Source: an uncultured Bizionia sp. (GTDB lineage: Bacteria > Bacteroidota > Bacteroidia > Flavobacteriales > Flavobacteriaceae). Taken from it: a DNA stretch of 64,000 nucleotides. Of the stretch, positions 7,592 through 16,059 are shown in pieces. The position numbers and the translations under genes are program-made. The notes beneath the pieces were generated by a model that had not been told where the DNA came from, ran no database searches, and saw only the letters and a list, made by a program, of their open reading frames with translations. Position 1 is the stretch's first letter. The number at the start of each line of letters is the position of its first letter. The stretch is taken from the NCBI GenBank assembly GCA_947496215.1, contig CANMCF010000013.1, forward strand, positions 1-64,000, in the 5' to 3' direction.

Positions 7592-9829
7592 TTGATTATG
7601 CGCTATTATCCAATTCTATTACTAACATTTTTGTGTTTGGGGCGGTCTAACATATACTCCCAAAATCAAAACATGAATTCCACAGAGAGTTTAAGAAAAC
7701 TACACTCTGAAACCAAAGAACTCTATTATGCCTACAAGTATCCCGAAGCCATAAAAAACTGTTTCAAACTAATTGAAAAATCCAAAAGAAGCAATAACCC
7801 AAACTATGAATTTTTGGGGTTGATAGGCTTGGGGCATATTCATCATCTAATGAAAGATACCAGCAAAGCCAAGTCGTACAACCTAAAAGCCTTGGCAAAA
7901 GCCAAAGAGACGAAATCCGACAGTTTGATTGCTTGGGCCTATAATGATCTGGCCAACGTACAGATCGTCACAAAGCACAACTATGAAAAAATGATTGGCT
8001 ATTATAAAAAAGCCATAGACATCTACAACAAGAACCCAACCTTTTCATATCCAATAGCCGAGAACATGAACATTGGTGGAGCCTATCTAACGGTTGGACA
8101 GCCTGAAAAAGCATATCCATACCTGATAGATGCACAAAAACTTGCCAAGACCAAACGGCAACATGAACTGCTGCTTTTGAATCTGAACGTTCTTTTTGGT
8201 CGTTATTATTGTGACACCGGAGATTATGACAATGCCATAAAGGTTCTGGAAGAGCATATTTCCTTGGCAGAAGACAAGTATTTCATGCAAGCATCGGAAT
8301 CATACCTATGTCTATCCATTGCCTACGAAAAAAAGGAGGACTTGACCAAAGCCAATTATTTTTTAAAAAAGCAGAATGATGTAGACAGTAAGTTGCATAA
8401 CATAGAAAAAAAGGCATTGTTGGCGGAAACCAATGCCAAATTTGAACTAGAAATGTTTCAAAACGAATTGGAAACGACGAAGAATCAACGAGACAATTCT
8501 GAAAAATTTGCTAAGAAATCAAAGTATCTCAATATAATTTCGACCATTTTATCTGTAATTCTCTTGATAGGTTTAATTGCCATATTCGTATTGTCTAAAA
8601 ATCGTAAAAAGTACATTAAGCAATTATCCATAAAAAACGCCGAACTCATAGAGGCCAAAAACAAGGCTGAGCACCTCTCCAAGTTGAAAGCACAGTTTTT
8701 TTCCACCATCAGTCATGAGATAAGGACGCCTTTGTATGGTGTCATCGGTCTTTCTTCCATCCTCTTGGAGGACAAGGAACTTAGTGATTCCCATAAGACG
8801 GATTTGACTTCTTTGAAATTCTCGGCAGATTATCTATTGGCATTGATCAATGATGTCTTGATGTTGAGCAAAATGGAAAACAACGGGATAAAACTCGAAA
8901 AGACCACATACAACTTCAAGACACTAATAAACAACATCATACAATCCTTCAGTTTCTCCTTGGAACAAAACAACAATAAGATAATAACGAACATAGACCC
9001 CAAAATACCAAACATATTAATTGGCGATTCCATTCGATTATCCCAAATTCTAATGAACCTCATTGGCAATGCCGTAAAATTCAATGAAAACGGAAGCATT
9101 TGGATCACGGTGGAATTAATCAAGAGAACCAAACAAGGTAAATATCTATCCCAATTCACCATAAAAGATGACGGTATAGGCATCCCATTGGAGAAGCAAC
9201 AATCCATCTTTGACGAATTCTCACAATTACAAAATCGTCATTACAACTATCAAGGAACAGGCTTGGGTCTCCCCATAGTCGTAAAGCTCTTGGCATTGCA
9301 TAATAGCAAGATCAATTTGAAAAGCAAACCCAATGAAGGAGCTACTTTCAGTTTTGTATTGGAATTGGAAGCAAATGTCACCATTAAAAACAATACAAAG
9401 GAAAACATTGAAAGCATTCCAACGGAGAGCAAAGAGATTCTTTTTGAGAATTGCCACATTCTCATCATCGATGACAACAAGATCAATCAGAAAATAACGA
9501 AAAAAATCCTAGAGGGCAAGCACTTCGAATGTTCCATTGCAAGCAATGGTGAAGAAGCAATCTCATTGGCAAGGGAAAACAAGTATCAACTCATACTAAT
9601 GGACATCAACATGCCAAAAATAGATGGTTATGAAGCGACTAAGGCAATCCGTCTATTTGATAGAAAAACCCCTATAATAGCTTTGACAGCAATTGAAGCA
9701 AGTGAAGTGAGAGAAAAAATAATTGCAGTTGGGATGAACGATCTCATCTTAAAGCCTTATGACAATTCCTTGTTCTTTACAACCATTTTAAAAAATCTCA
9801 ACAACAATATTAACATGTTACATCAATGA
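7592..9829 (+). CDS. TPR-containing hybrid sensor histidine kinase/response regulator
   Basis: A 745-residue membrane sensor. A signal peptide (residues 1-24, ending near NIYSQ) precedes a periplasmic region of tetratricopeptide-like repeats (about 30-270) and a helical linker. One membrane helix follows at about 312-336. The cytoplasmic kinase has HisKA with phospho-acceptor His375 (STISHEIRTPLYGVIG), a HATPase domain (N box NLIGNAVKFNENG, G1 KDDGIGIP, G2 GTGLGLPIV), and a C-terminal receiver (LIIDDNKINQ, Asp671 in LMDINMPKIDG, conserved Lys in LKPYD). There is no DNA-binding domain, so the signal must pass to another protein. No partner gene lies next to it. Two Met codons open the frame; the signal peptide works with either. 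Confidence 0.9.
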   Translation: MIMRYYPILLLTFLCLGRSNIYSQNQNMNSTESLRKLHSETKELYYAYKYPEAIKNCFKLIEKSKRSNNPNYEFLGLIGLGHIHHLMKDTSKAKSYNLKALAKAKETKSDSLIAWAYNDLANVQIVTKHNYEKMIGYYKKAIDIYNKNPTFSYPIAENMNIGGAYLTVGQPEKAYPYLIDAQKLAKTKRQHELLLLNLNVLFGRYYCDTGDYDNAIKVLEEHISLAEDKYFMQASESYLCLSIAYEKKEDLTKANYFLKKQNDVDSKLHNIEKKALLAETNAKFELEMFQNELETTKNQRDNSEKFAKKSKYLNIISTILSVILLIGLIAIFVLSKNRKKYIKQLSIKNAELIEAKNKAEHLSKLKAQFFSTISHEIRTPLYGVIGLSSILLEDKELSDSHKTDLTSLKFSADYLLALINDVLMLSKMENNGIKLEKTTYNFKTLINNIIQSFSFSLEQNNNKIITNIDPKIPNILIGDSIRLSQILMNLIGNAVKFNENGSIWITVELIKRTKQGKYLSQFTIKDDGIGIPLEKQQSIFDEFSQLQNRHYNYQGTGLGLPIVVKLLALHNSKINLKSKPNEGATFSFVLELEANVTIKNNTKENIESIPTESKEILFENCHILIIDDNKINQKITKKILEGKHFECSIASNGEEAISLARENKYQLILMDINMPKIDGYEATKAIRLFDRKTPIIALTAIEASEVREKIIAVGMNDLILKPYDNSLFFTTILKNLNNNINMLHQ

Positions 9830-9830
9830 C

Positions 9831-10166
9831 TTAATTAACGGTAATACCATTTTTAACAGAAGTCTCAGGATTCAATAAAATAACATCCTTTCCATTTACA
9901 GCTCCTAAGACCAAGCATTCGCTCATAAATTTGGCAATTTGTTTTTTGGGAAAATTCACCACAGCCACAATCTGCCTGTTCAACAATTCTTCCTTTGCAT
10001 ACAACGTGGTAATTTGCGCAGATGACTTTTTAATCCCCAAGCTACCAAAGTCTATGCTTAGTTGGTATGCTGGATTTCGTGCTTCTGGAAAATCATTGAC
10101 TTCTATAATCGTACCGATACGCAAATCTATTTTTGTAAAGTCATCGAATTGTATAATGTCGCTCAT
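9831..10166 (-). CDS. csaA: tRNA-binding EMAP/CsaA-like protein
   Basis: A 111-residue single-domain protein of the tRNA-binding OB fold (KIDLRIGTIIEVNDFPEARN, YQLSIDFGSLGIKKSSAQIT, VAVVNFPKKQIAKFMSECLVL). This matches CsaA, a dimeric RNA-binding chaperone-like protein related to the C-terminal domain of methionyl-tRNA synthetase. The length is normal for CsaA. It converges on the histidine kinase with only one base between their stops. The molecular role in bacteria is uncertain. Confidence 0.9.
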   Translation of the reverse strand: MSDIIQFDDFTKIDLRIGTIIEVNDFPEARNPAYQLSIDFGSLGIKKSSAQITTLYAKEELLNRQIVAVVNFPKKQIAKFMSECLVLGAVNGKDVILLNPETSVKNGITVN

Positions 10167-10379
10167 AATTTAAATGTACAAAACTTCTTCTATCCTTGAA
10201 TGTTTTTTTAACTAAAGTTGAATGTTGTCGCATAAGCAAACCTTTTCCATTGAAAAGACTTGATGCAATAGATCTATGACAAGGACATTTCAAAATGTAT
10301 GGAATTACCTATTCGTTTTTATTATCTTAGTGTCATTAATCAGCCTTACAAGAAACAACCCATAAATGACATCGCCATT

Positions 10380-10985
10380 ATGACACAAACAACTGAATCC
10401 AACACTCGATATGAGGATCGCGTCAAATTACCTTTTTCATTTGACGCAGCCAAAATGCTAAAAGAATATGAAGCCTTGAAACTAGGCCATTTTGTATACT
10501 ACAATGTCCTTCAACTAAGAGCTCCTGCCCATTTCGTGGATACTTCGCTACCATTCCCTCCTCCTGCTGAAGATTATGCTGACGGCTCATGGACCGATTG
10601 GTTGGACACGCCAGAACTATCAAAATCACCTTATTTGGCTAGCGTCATAGACTCCTTTAAAAAACATACCAAGGTCACTCTGGTCAGATTGTTGCGTTTG
10701 GCACCGAATGCAGTCGTGGACGAGCATACAGATCCGACCTTAGGTCTCGAAGTGGAGAAGTCCGTAATTAGACTTACCATTCCCATTCTGAACAAGGAGA
10801 ACATCGAGTTTTTCTTAAACAGCACTCCAGTCCCAATGCAACCAGGAGAATGTTGGTATATGAGGCTAACTGACCCACATAGGGTTAACAACTATGGCAA
10901 TACCGAACGTGTGAACTTAACCATAGATATGATTCCCAATGATTGGGTTTGCAAAATGATTGAGGACAACCAACTAAGACACTAA
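10380..10985 (+). CDS. Aspartyl/asparaginyl beta-hydroxylase-like dioxygenase
   Basis: About 201 residues from the ATG at 10380. An in-frame ATG at 10299 would add 27 residues without family features, so the later start was chosen. The protein has the double-stranded beta-helix of the Asp/Asn beta-hydroxylase family of Fe(II)/2-oxoglutarate oxygenases. Likely metal ligands are the HxD pair in DEHTDPTLG and the distal His in DPHRVNNYG. The Arg in NTERVNLTI probably binds 2-oxoglutarate. The substrate is unknown; bacterial members may act on small molecules or proteins. No operon partner is evident. Confidence 0.78.
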   Translation: MTQTTESNTRYEDRVKLPFSFDAAKMLKEYEALKLGHFVYYNVLQLRAPAHFVDTSLPFPPPAEDYADGSWTDWLDTPELSKSPYLASVIDSFKKHTKVTLVRLLRLAPNAVVDEHTDPTLGLEVEKSVIRLTIPILNKENIEFFLNSTPVPMQPGECWYMRLTDPHRVNNYGNTERVNLTIDMIPNDWVCKMIEDNQLRH

Positions 10986-11102
10986 AGTTCCAAAGGAACA
11001 AATCTATTTGGATGGCTCCATCAAATCAAACCATAATTCGAATCATACAAGAGCCTGACAATTACACAATATAGATCTAATTGTAAAAAAAAACATAAAA
11101 CT

Positions 11103-11130
11103 TGTCCCCTACAATGGTTTAGCAAACGTC
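11103..11130 (+). promoter_or_regulatory. Candidate ECF-type promoter before the YCII-sigma pair
   Basis: TGTCCC at 11103-11108 and CGTC at 11127-11130 are separated by 18 bases. This resembles promoters read by ECF sigma factors, which often combine a TGTC-type -35 with a CGTC-type -10. The -10 box ends 33 bases before the ATG of the YCII gene. Autoregulation by the sigma factor encoded in the same operon is an inference. Confidence 0.42.
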
Positions 11131-11163
11131 TTAAAGATATAAACAACTTAAAAATATAATATT

Positions 11164-11511
11164 ATGAAAGAATTTATGATGATTTTCATCGGTGCAGATT
11201 ATGCGGACCTAGGGCTTTCCCCTGAAGAACTTCAAAATAGAATGGGCAAATGGTTTGCTTGGGGTGAAAAAATGGAAAAATCTGGCGTATTACGTGGTGG
11301 TAACGCATTGACTCCCGACATTCGTCGTGTGGTTGGAGAAAATCGAACCGTAACCGATTTAACCTCAGCTGAAGTAAAAGAAATAGTAGGTGGATACTAT
11401 TTGGTAGAAGCCAAGGATTTTGATGCTGTACAAGGCATCGCTCAAGATTTCCCAGATTACGACCTTGGTGGTACCGTGGAAATTCGTGAAGTAATGGTAT
11501 TTGACCGCTAA
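11164..11511 (+). CDS. YCII-domain protein paired with an ECF sigma factor
   Basis: A 115-residue YCII-related protein (MKEFMMIFIGADYADLGLSP, KWFAWGEKMEKSGVLRGGNAL, EIVGGYYLVEAKDFDAVQGI, GGTVEIREVM). Proteins of this kind are commonly encoded beside ECF sigma factors of the ECF41/ECF42 type, where they are called DGPF proteins. In this copy the usual DGPF-AE-KE stretch reads DLTSAEVKE, so the name-giving motif is lost. The stop codon overlaps the start of the sigma gene (TAATG, 11509-11513), pointing to coupled translation. Its biochemical role is unknown. Confidence 0.85.
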   Translation: MKEFMMIFIGADYADLGLSPEELQNRMGKWFAWGEKMEKSGVLRGGNALTPDIRRVVGENRTVTDLTSAEVKEIVGGYYLVEAKDFDAVQGIAQDFPDYDLGGTVEIREVMVFDR

Positions 11512-12752
11512 TGGAAACCAAACTCATAGACCATCTATTTCGCCATCATAGTGGAAAGATGGTCTCTGTTTTAACTCGCATCTTTGGATTGGCACATCTG
11601 GAAATCATTGAAGACGCCGTTCAAGACACCTTCATAAAAGCTAGCATAACATGGAGAAAACAATTTCCAGACAATCCAGAAGCTTGGCTTACACAGGCAG
11701 CAAAAAACAGAGTATTGGATCTTTTCAGGAAGTTGAAAACTGAAGAAAAGCACCTTCCTAACTTTAATCAAGGCAAAGACACGATAGCCATCCATGAACT
11801 CTTTTTGGATTCTGAAATCGAAGATGCACAACTGCGTATGATATTTACAGCCTGCCATCCAAAACTGGATCCAAGGGATCGCATCACGTTTGCTTTGAAA
11901 ACCGTTTCTGGTTTCAGTAGCAAGGAAATAGCCTCTGCATTGCTAACCAAAGAGGACACCATAAAAAAACGACTCACTAGAGCTCGTAAGGTAATACGAC
12001 ACTCTCAATTAAAATTCAGCATACCCATAGGCAAAGCGCTACCAGAACGATTGGAAAGTGTCATGGAAGTGTTGTATCTTATTTTCAACGAAGGCTTTCA
12101 TTCCAACAAGAAAGAAAGACTAATTCGCAAGGAACTGTGTGGGGAAGCCATACGCCTTTGCCAAATGCTACTTAAAAAAGAATATACTCGTACTCCAGAA
12201 AGCTATGCCTTGTTTGCTTTGATGTGTTTTCATTCTGCTCGTTTGGACTCCAAGACGAACACAGAAAACGAAATCTTGGATTTAAAACACCAAGACAGAA
12301 AACTATGGCATTTTCCTTTTGTGGAATTGGGTAATACAATGATGAACAAAGCTGTAGAAGCCAATGTGTTCTCATGCTATCATTACGAAGCTGCAATAGC
12401 AGCAGAACATTTGAGAGCTTCCAGTTTTGAACATACCAATTGGGACAAGATACTATATTGGTATCAATGCCTCAATGCCTTGCAGCCCATGCCTACACAT
12501 TTATTGACAATGGCTGTGGTTTGCATGCAAAATGAAGATTATGAAAATGCGAAAACATATCTAGATCAGCTCAAACCAGAAGATTTCGTACAACGTGTTT
12601 ATTTGTTTTATGGTACATTGGCTGATTACCATAGCTCAAAATCCAATTTTCAAGAAGCCTTAAAAAACATAACCCTTGCCTTGAACACTGTTACCAATCA
12701 ACTTGAAAAGGAACATCTTGAAAAAAAGAAGTTAGCGCTACTGCTGAAGTAA
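11511..12752 (+). CDS. ECF sigma factor with C-terminal DUF6596/TPR-like extension (ECF42-like)
   Basis: A 413-residue sigma factor. Region 2 is at residues about 8-75 (LFRHHSGKMVSVLTRIFG, IEDAVQDTFIKASITWR, AWLTQAAKNRVLDLFRK). Region 4 is at about 108-160 (LPLRT-like segment absent; ALKTVSGFSSKEIASALL, KKRLTRARKVIR). A long helical C-terminus of about 250 residues follows, with the YLIFNEGFHS motif and repeated helix pairs of the DUF6596/TPR type. This architecture and the upstream YCII gene match the ECF42 group, which uses the extension for control and lacks a classical anti-sigma factor. Indeed no anti-sigma gene lies nearby. The signal is unknown. Confidence 0.88.
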   Translation: METKLIDHLFRHHSGKMVSVLTRIFGLAHLEIIEDAVQDTFIKASITWRKQFPDNPEAWLTQAAKNRVLDLFRKLKTEEKHLPNFNQGKDTIAIHELFLDSEIEDAQLRMIFTACHPKLDPRDRITFALKTVSGFSSKEIASALLTKEDTIKKRLTRARKVIRHSQLKFSIPIGKALPERLESVMEVLYLIFNEGFHSNKKERLIRKELCGEAIRLCQMLLKKEYTRTPESYALFALMCFHSARLDSKTNTENEILDLKHQDRKLWHFPFVELGNTMMNKAVEANVFSCYHYEAAIAAEHLRASSFEHTNWDKILYWYQCLNALQPMPTHLLTMAVVCMQNEDYENAKTYLDQLKPEDFVQRVYLFYGTLADYHSSKSNFQEALKNITLALNTVTNQLEKEHLEKKKLALLLK

Positions 12753-12902
12753 ATGTAGACAACATTCAAGAAAGTCAATTCCAATAGAAAAACACAGATT
12801 ATATTTCGCCCATTAACATCTCCCCATTGATAAAAAATAACTGAAATTATTTGTAACTTCGTATGATATAATCGCTCCAATCAACTATAAAAAAACCAAC
12901 AA

Positions 12903-13694
12903 ATGAAACAATTCTACATAATAGTTGCCTTAATTGGCCTATTGAGCTCAAGTTGTCAATCCAACACTTCCAAGAAAGAAACAAAAAAAGCTACAGAAAA
13001 GGACAAGAACACCGAGGTTTCAAAAAGTGAAGATGATTCCATCAACAACAAGGAAAGCGGTGCTGTCAAACATATTTATGGTATCGACATTTCCCAATAT
13101 CAAGGAGATGAAGTCGATTTAATGTCTAGAAAGAAAGATAGCCTTAAATTTATAATATGTAAAGCTACTGAAGGTATTACCTACACCGATCCAAATTTTG
13201 ACAACAATTGGAAGATGATATCAGAAAATGGATATATAAGAGGAGCCTATCATTTTTACAGAAGCAATGACGATGCCCAGTCTCAAGCCGACAACTACCT
13301 AAACGCCATTGCCAGCATTAAAAAGACGGACATTCCTCCAATAGTAGATTTTGAAGAAGGAAGTATCGTTGATTCCCAGTCCACGGCAGACATTCAAACC
13401 AACCTCTTGAAATTCCTGAACATCATCGAAAAACAGACCAACAGAACACCTATGATCTATACGGACATAAATACTGGCAACAAATATTTGGACAGTTCGG
13501 ATTTTTCCAACTACCCATTATGGATTGCTAACTACACAGATGCCAAACAACCTGACCTACCTAATGCGTGGAAAGACAAAGGGTGGTATTTTTGGCAACA
13601 GTCCGACGATTACAACATCAATAGTACCATCAATGATTTTGACATTTTCAATGGCAATCTTATCGATTTAAAGGCATTTATAAAAACACATTAA
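12903..13694 (+). CDS. GH25 lysozyme-like lipoprotein
   Basis: A 263-residue protein with a lipoprotein signal (lipobox LSSSC, Cys18), a charged Lys/Glu/Ser linker (about 20-50), and a glycoside hydrolase family 25 domain (about 57-263). Active-site signatures are visible: GIDISQYQGD at the start of strand 1 and PPIVDFEEGS with the DxE pair, plus AYHFYRSNDDAQSQADNYL. GH25 enzymes cleave the beta-1,4 bond between MurNAc and GlcNAc in peptidoglycan. Membrane anchoring suggests a role in wall remodelling or attack on other bacteria. The gene stands alone with a strong terminator after it. Confidence 0.9.
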   Translation: MKQFYIIVALIGLLSSSCQSNTSKKETKKATEKDKNTEVSKSEDDSINNKESGAVKHIYGIDISQYQGDEVDLMSRKKDSLKFIICKATEGITYTDPNFDNNWKMISENGYIRGAYHFYRSNDDAQSQADNYLNAIASIKKTDIPPIVDFEEGSIVDSQSTADIQTNLLKFLNIIEKQTNRTPMIYTDINTGNKYLDSSDFSNYPLWIANYTDAKQPDLPNAWKDKGWYFWQQSDDYNINSTINDFDIFNGNLIDLKAFIKTH

Positions 13695-13732
13695 ATAATT
13701 CATCCCTTGATAAATTAAGATTCAAAGTATAA

Positions 13733-13774
13733 AAAAGCAAACAGCCTCCGCATTTGACGGAGGCTTTGGCTTTT
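13733..13774 (+). terminator. Intrinsic terminator after the GH25 gene
   Basis: The core is an 8-bp GC-rich stem (13743-13750 with 13758-13765) and a 7-base loop. An outer AAAAGC/GCTTTT pairing (13733-13738 with 13769-13774) supplies the T-run. The structure starts about 40 bases after the stop codon and is nearly symmetrical. Confidence 0.82.
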
Positions 13775-14139
13775 AGATCAATCTCATTGGGTAATGCAAC
13801 ACTTATTTCCAATAAGTATGACTCTTCTTGATATTTGACATATCGTCACATCATGGCTTCATCTGATTTTATTTCATAAACATTCAATTGTTGAAATTAC
13901 AAGCGATGAACTTAAAGACATTAGTCAAATTCAACATCCTAAACATGGAAGATTTGTTGACTTCTTATCAAGCATAGTCACAAAGCTTCTCTAAATACCA
14001 GGACAGTAAAGTCCAATCTATTCGCCTTTTATTAATTGAACTCAATCTTCAAGATCAATAGCCGTCTTGAATTTAGTGTTTTTTCATCTTTTAAAATTTA
14101 GGGTATTACACAACATAACTGTTTTATATCCATGGTAAA

Positions 14140-14170
14140 TTGCTTTTTAATGACAGCATTAATACCTTTA
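14140..14170 (+). promoter_or_regulatory. Candidate promoter of the M28 peptidase gene
   Basis: TTG at 14140-14142 and TACCTTTA at 14163-14170 are separated by 20 bases. This fits the Bacteroidota pattern of a TTG -33 box and a TAnnTTTG -7 box, with one mismatch in the last base. It ends 31 bases before the ATG at 14202. Confidence 0.42.
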
Positions 14171-14201
14171 AGTACTTATTAATTAATTAAAAATAATTCT
14201 A

Positions 14202-15710
14202 ATGAAAAAAAATACCCTCATTGCCATATTATTAATTACTGCACTATTCAACATAAATGCGCAAGATAATTTAACTGTATCACAACGACTAAATTTAACT
14301 ATTTATGGAAACATGTCTCTTGAAGATGCAGAAACCATCAAAGAATCTCATCCCAATGAAATAGAAATACTAGCTACAAATGATGATGATGAAGCTGCCG
14401 TACATATAAGTGAAGAAGCAACTCACATACTACATGAATTAAGGGGTACTCATGGCCCAGGTTACTTAAAGGCTTCTAATGCTATTGAGGCAATAAAACA
14501 AATTAGACATACAAGAACAGAGAGAAAACAGCAAATGAACTTCACAATAACAGAAGGAGAATCTGTTAGTAATGCCTTAGCTGTATTAAGTCAATCCAAC
14601 ATAGAAGACCAAATAATAGAATTACAAAATTACGGAACTAGGTATCATACCATGCCAGCAGCTCAAATGGCAGCTGTGGACTTAAAGGCCAAATGGGAAG
14701 CCATGGCTACAACTTACAATAGAGATGACATTAGTGTTAGATTAGTAGATCATAGCAATGCTACTGATAGTACTCCAATGAATTCCGTGATAATGACAAT
14801 TACTGGTGCAGAGTTACCAGATGAATTCGTAATAATTGGAGGACATTTGGATTCTACTTCAAGCCAACTTAGCAATGCTCCTGGAGGAGATGATGATGCT
14901 TCCGGCATATCAGTTATAACAGAAGCAACAAGAGCTCTTCTTGAAATTGGTTACGTCCCTAAAAGAACCATCGAAGTTATGGCTTATGCAGCTGAAGAAG
15001 TAGGGTTATGGGGTTCTAAAGACATTGCCAATCAATATGGAAGCAACAACGTAAATGTAGTAGCTGTTGGACAGTTTGACATGTCCAACTATAAAAGTTC
15101 TCCTAAAGACGTATATTTCATCAATGATTCCAACGCCATTGACCCTACACTAACAGATTTTTTCAAGAGTTTGTTGGACACCTATCATGGGCCTAGCAGC
15201 AATGATGTAATAACATACGGTACTACGGCATGTGGATATGGATGCTCAGATCATAGATTTTGGTTTGAAAATGGCTACAAAACTGCCTTCCCTTTTGAAT
15301 CTAGTTTTCAGGATTTCCAAAACAACAATTGGATTTATCATAGTACCAGCGATCGTATGGAAAATGTTCCTGGAGCTGATGCAAGTCATTCCTTTAAGTT
15401 TGCCAAGCTTGCCGTAGAATATTTAATTGAGGTTTCTAAAAAATCGTCAACTTTATCTACACCCGACTTTTCTAAAGAAGGCTATGAATTATATGTTATT
15501 GACAATAGTTTGAAATACAAGTCTCAATCTTCAAGTTCCCCAATTAAGTCCCTTGAAATATATGATATTACGGGAAAAAGAGTCTATAGAGGTGAAGAGC
15601 TAGGGAATTCAGGAAGTATTTCTCTAAGCAAGTTTTCCAAAGGGGTATATGTAGTAAGTGCTATTTTAGAAAACAAAAAACAACTTTCGAAAAAGGTGAT
15701 TTTAAAATAA
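14202..15710 (+). CDS. Secreted M28 aminopeptidase with T9SS type A sorting domain
   Basis: A 502-residue secreted zinc exopeptidase. A signal peptide (residues 1-20, ending NINAQ) is followed by a propeptide-like region to about 155 and an M28 catalytic domain (about 160-420). Zinc ligands and catalytic residues visible are His215 in GGHLDSTS, Asp in PGGDDDASG, the Glu pair in YAAEEVGLWGS, Asp in GQFDMSNY, and His in GCSDHRFWFENG. The last 80 residues form a type A T9SS C-terminal domain (SLEIYDITGKRVY, SLSKFSKGVYVVSA, ending SKKVILK). The enzyme should be exported by Sec, then across the outer membrane by T9SS, and act on peptides outside the cell. Confidence 0.92.
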   Translation: MKKNTLIAILLITALFNINAQDNLTVSQRLNLTIYGNMSLEDAETIKESHPNEIEILATNDDDEAAVHISEEATHILHELRGTHGPGYLKASNAIEAIKQIRHTRTERKQQMNFTITEGESVSNALAVLSQSNIEDQIIELQNYGTRYHTMPAAQMAAVDLKAKWEAMATTYNRDDISVRLVDHSNATDSTPMNSVIMTITGAELPDEFVIIGGHLDSTSSQLSNAPGGDDDASGISVITEATRALLEIGYVPKRTIEVMAYAAEEVGLWGSKDIANQYGSNNVNVVAVGQFDMSNYKSSPKDVYFINDSNAIDPTLTDFFKSLLDTYHGPSSNDVITYGTTACGYGCSDHRFWFENGYKTAFPFESSFQDFQNNNWIYHSTSDRMENVPGADASHSFKFAKLAVEYLIEVSKKSSTLSTPDFSKEGYELYVIDNSLKYKSQSSSSPIKSLEIYDITGKRVYRGEELGNSGSISLSKFSKGVYVVSAILENKKQLSKKVILK

Positions 15711-16059
15711 GATCAAAGCCAAATAAGTGGTTATGAAAAAGATGATCATAAATCAATTTGATCATCTTTTTTCATACTATTAATTGAACCTGCTTCCCAT
15801 TTTTTGCATGGATTAAATATTTCAAATCATCACCTGTTATTATTTCAAACGATTGAAATTATGCCTCCTATGTCCATATCCACTATTATATGATACCTAG
15901 TCAGAAAGCACAAATAAATAACGAGGCTAGTCAAGAGGTCGTATCCTAAAAATCATAATCCCAACTTGACAAAACAGCTCGTAATTTGACTCCCCACTTT
16001 TAACCATACGTTGTTAATTTTTTCGTACTTTTATATTTCATCATAAACTTACCACAGCA
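15711..16059. other. 349-base gap with one terminator
   Basis: Apart from the hairpin terminator of the peptidase gene near its left end, I see nothing supportable here: no open frame of useful length, no RNA gene and no clear repeat. The region before the stress-protein gene is AT-rich and presumably carries its promoter, but no exact TAnnTTTG box was found. Confidence 0.5.
15736..15772 (+). terminator. Intrinsic terminator after the M28 peptidase gene
   Basis: A 13-bp perfect stem (15736-15748 with 15759-15771), a 10-base loop and a T-run included in the right arm. It begins 26 bases after the stop codon. Confidence 0.87.

Larger units (their letters stand above)
13695..14201. other. 507-base gap with terminator, broken small frame and promoter
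   Basis: The gap holds the terminator of the GH25 gene at its left end. In the middle is a small plus-strand frame from ATG 13906 to TAG 14061 that is interrupted once, by TAG at 13975. At the right end is a plausible promoter for the M28 peptidase. I recognise no RNA gene or mobile element here. Confidence 0.5.

Noticed and set aside
10299-10379. N-terminal extension of the Asp/Asn hydroxylase-like gene from an ATG at 10299
   Set aside because: The 27 extra residues show no family similarity or signal peptide; the ATG at 10380 fits better.
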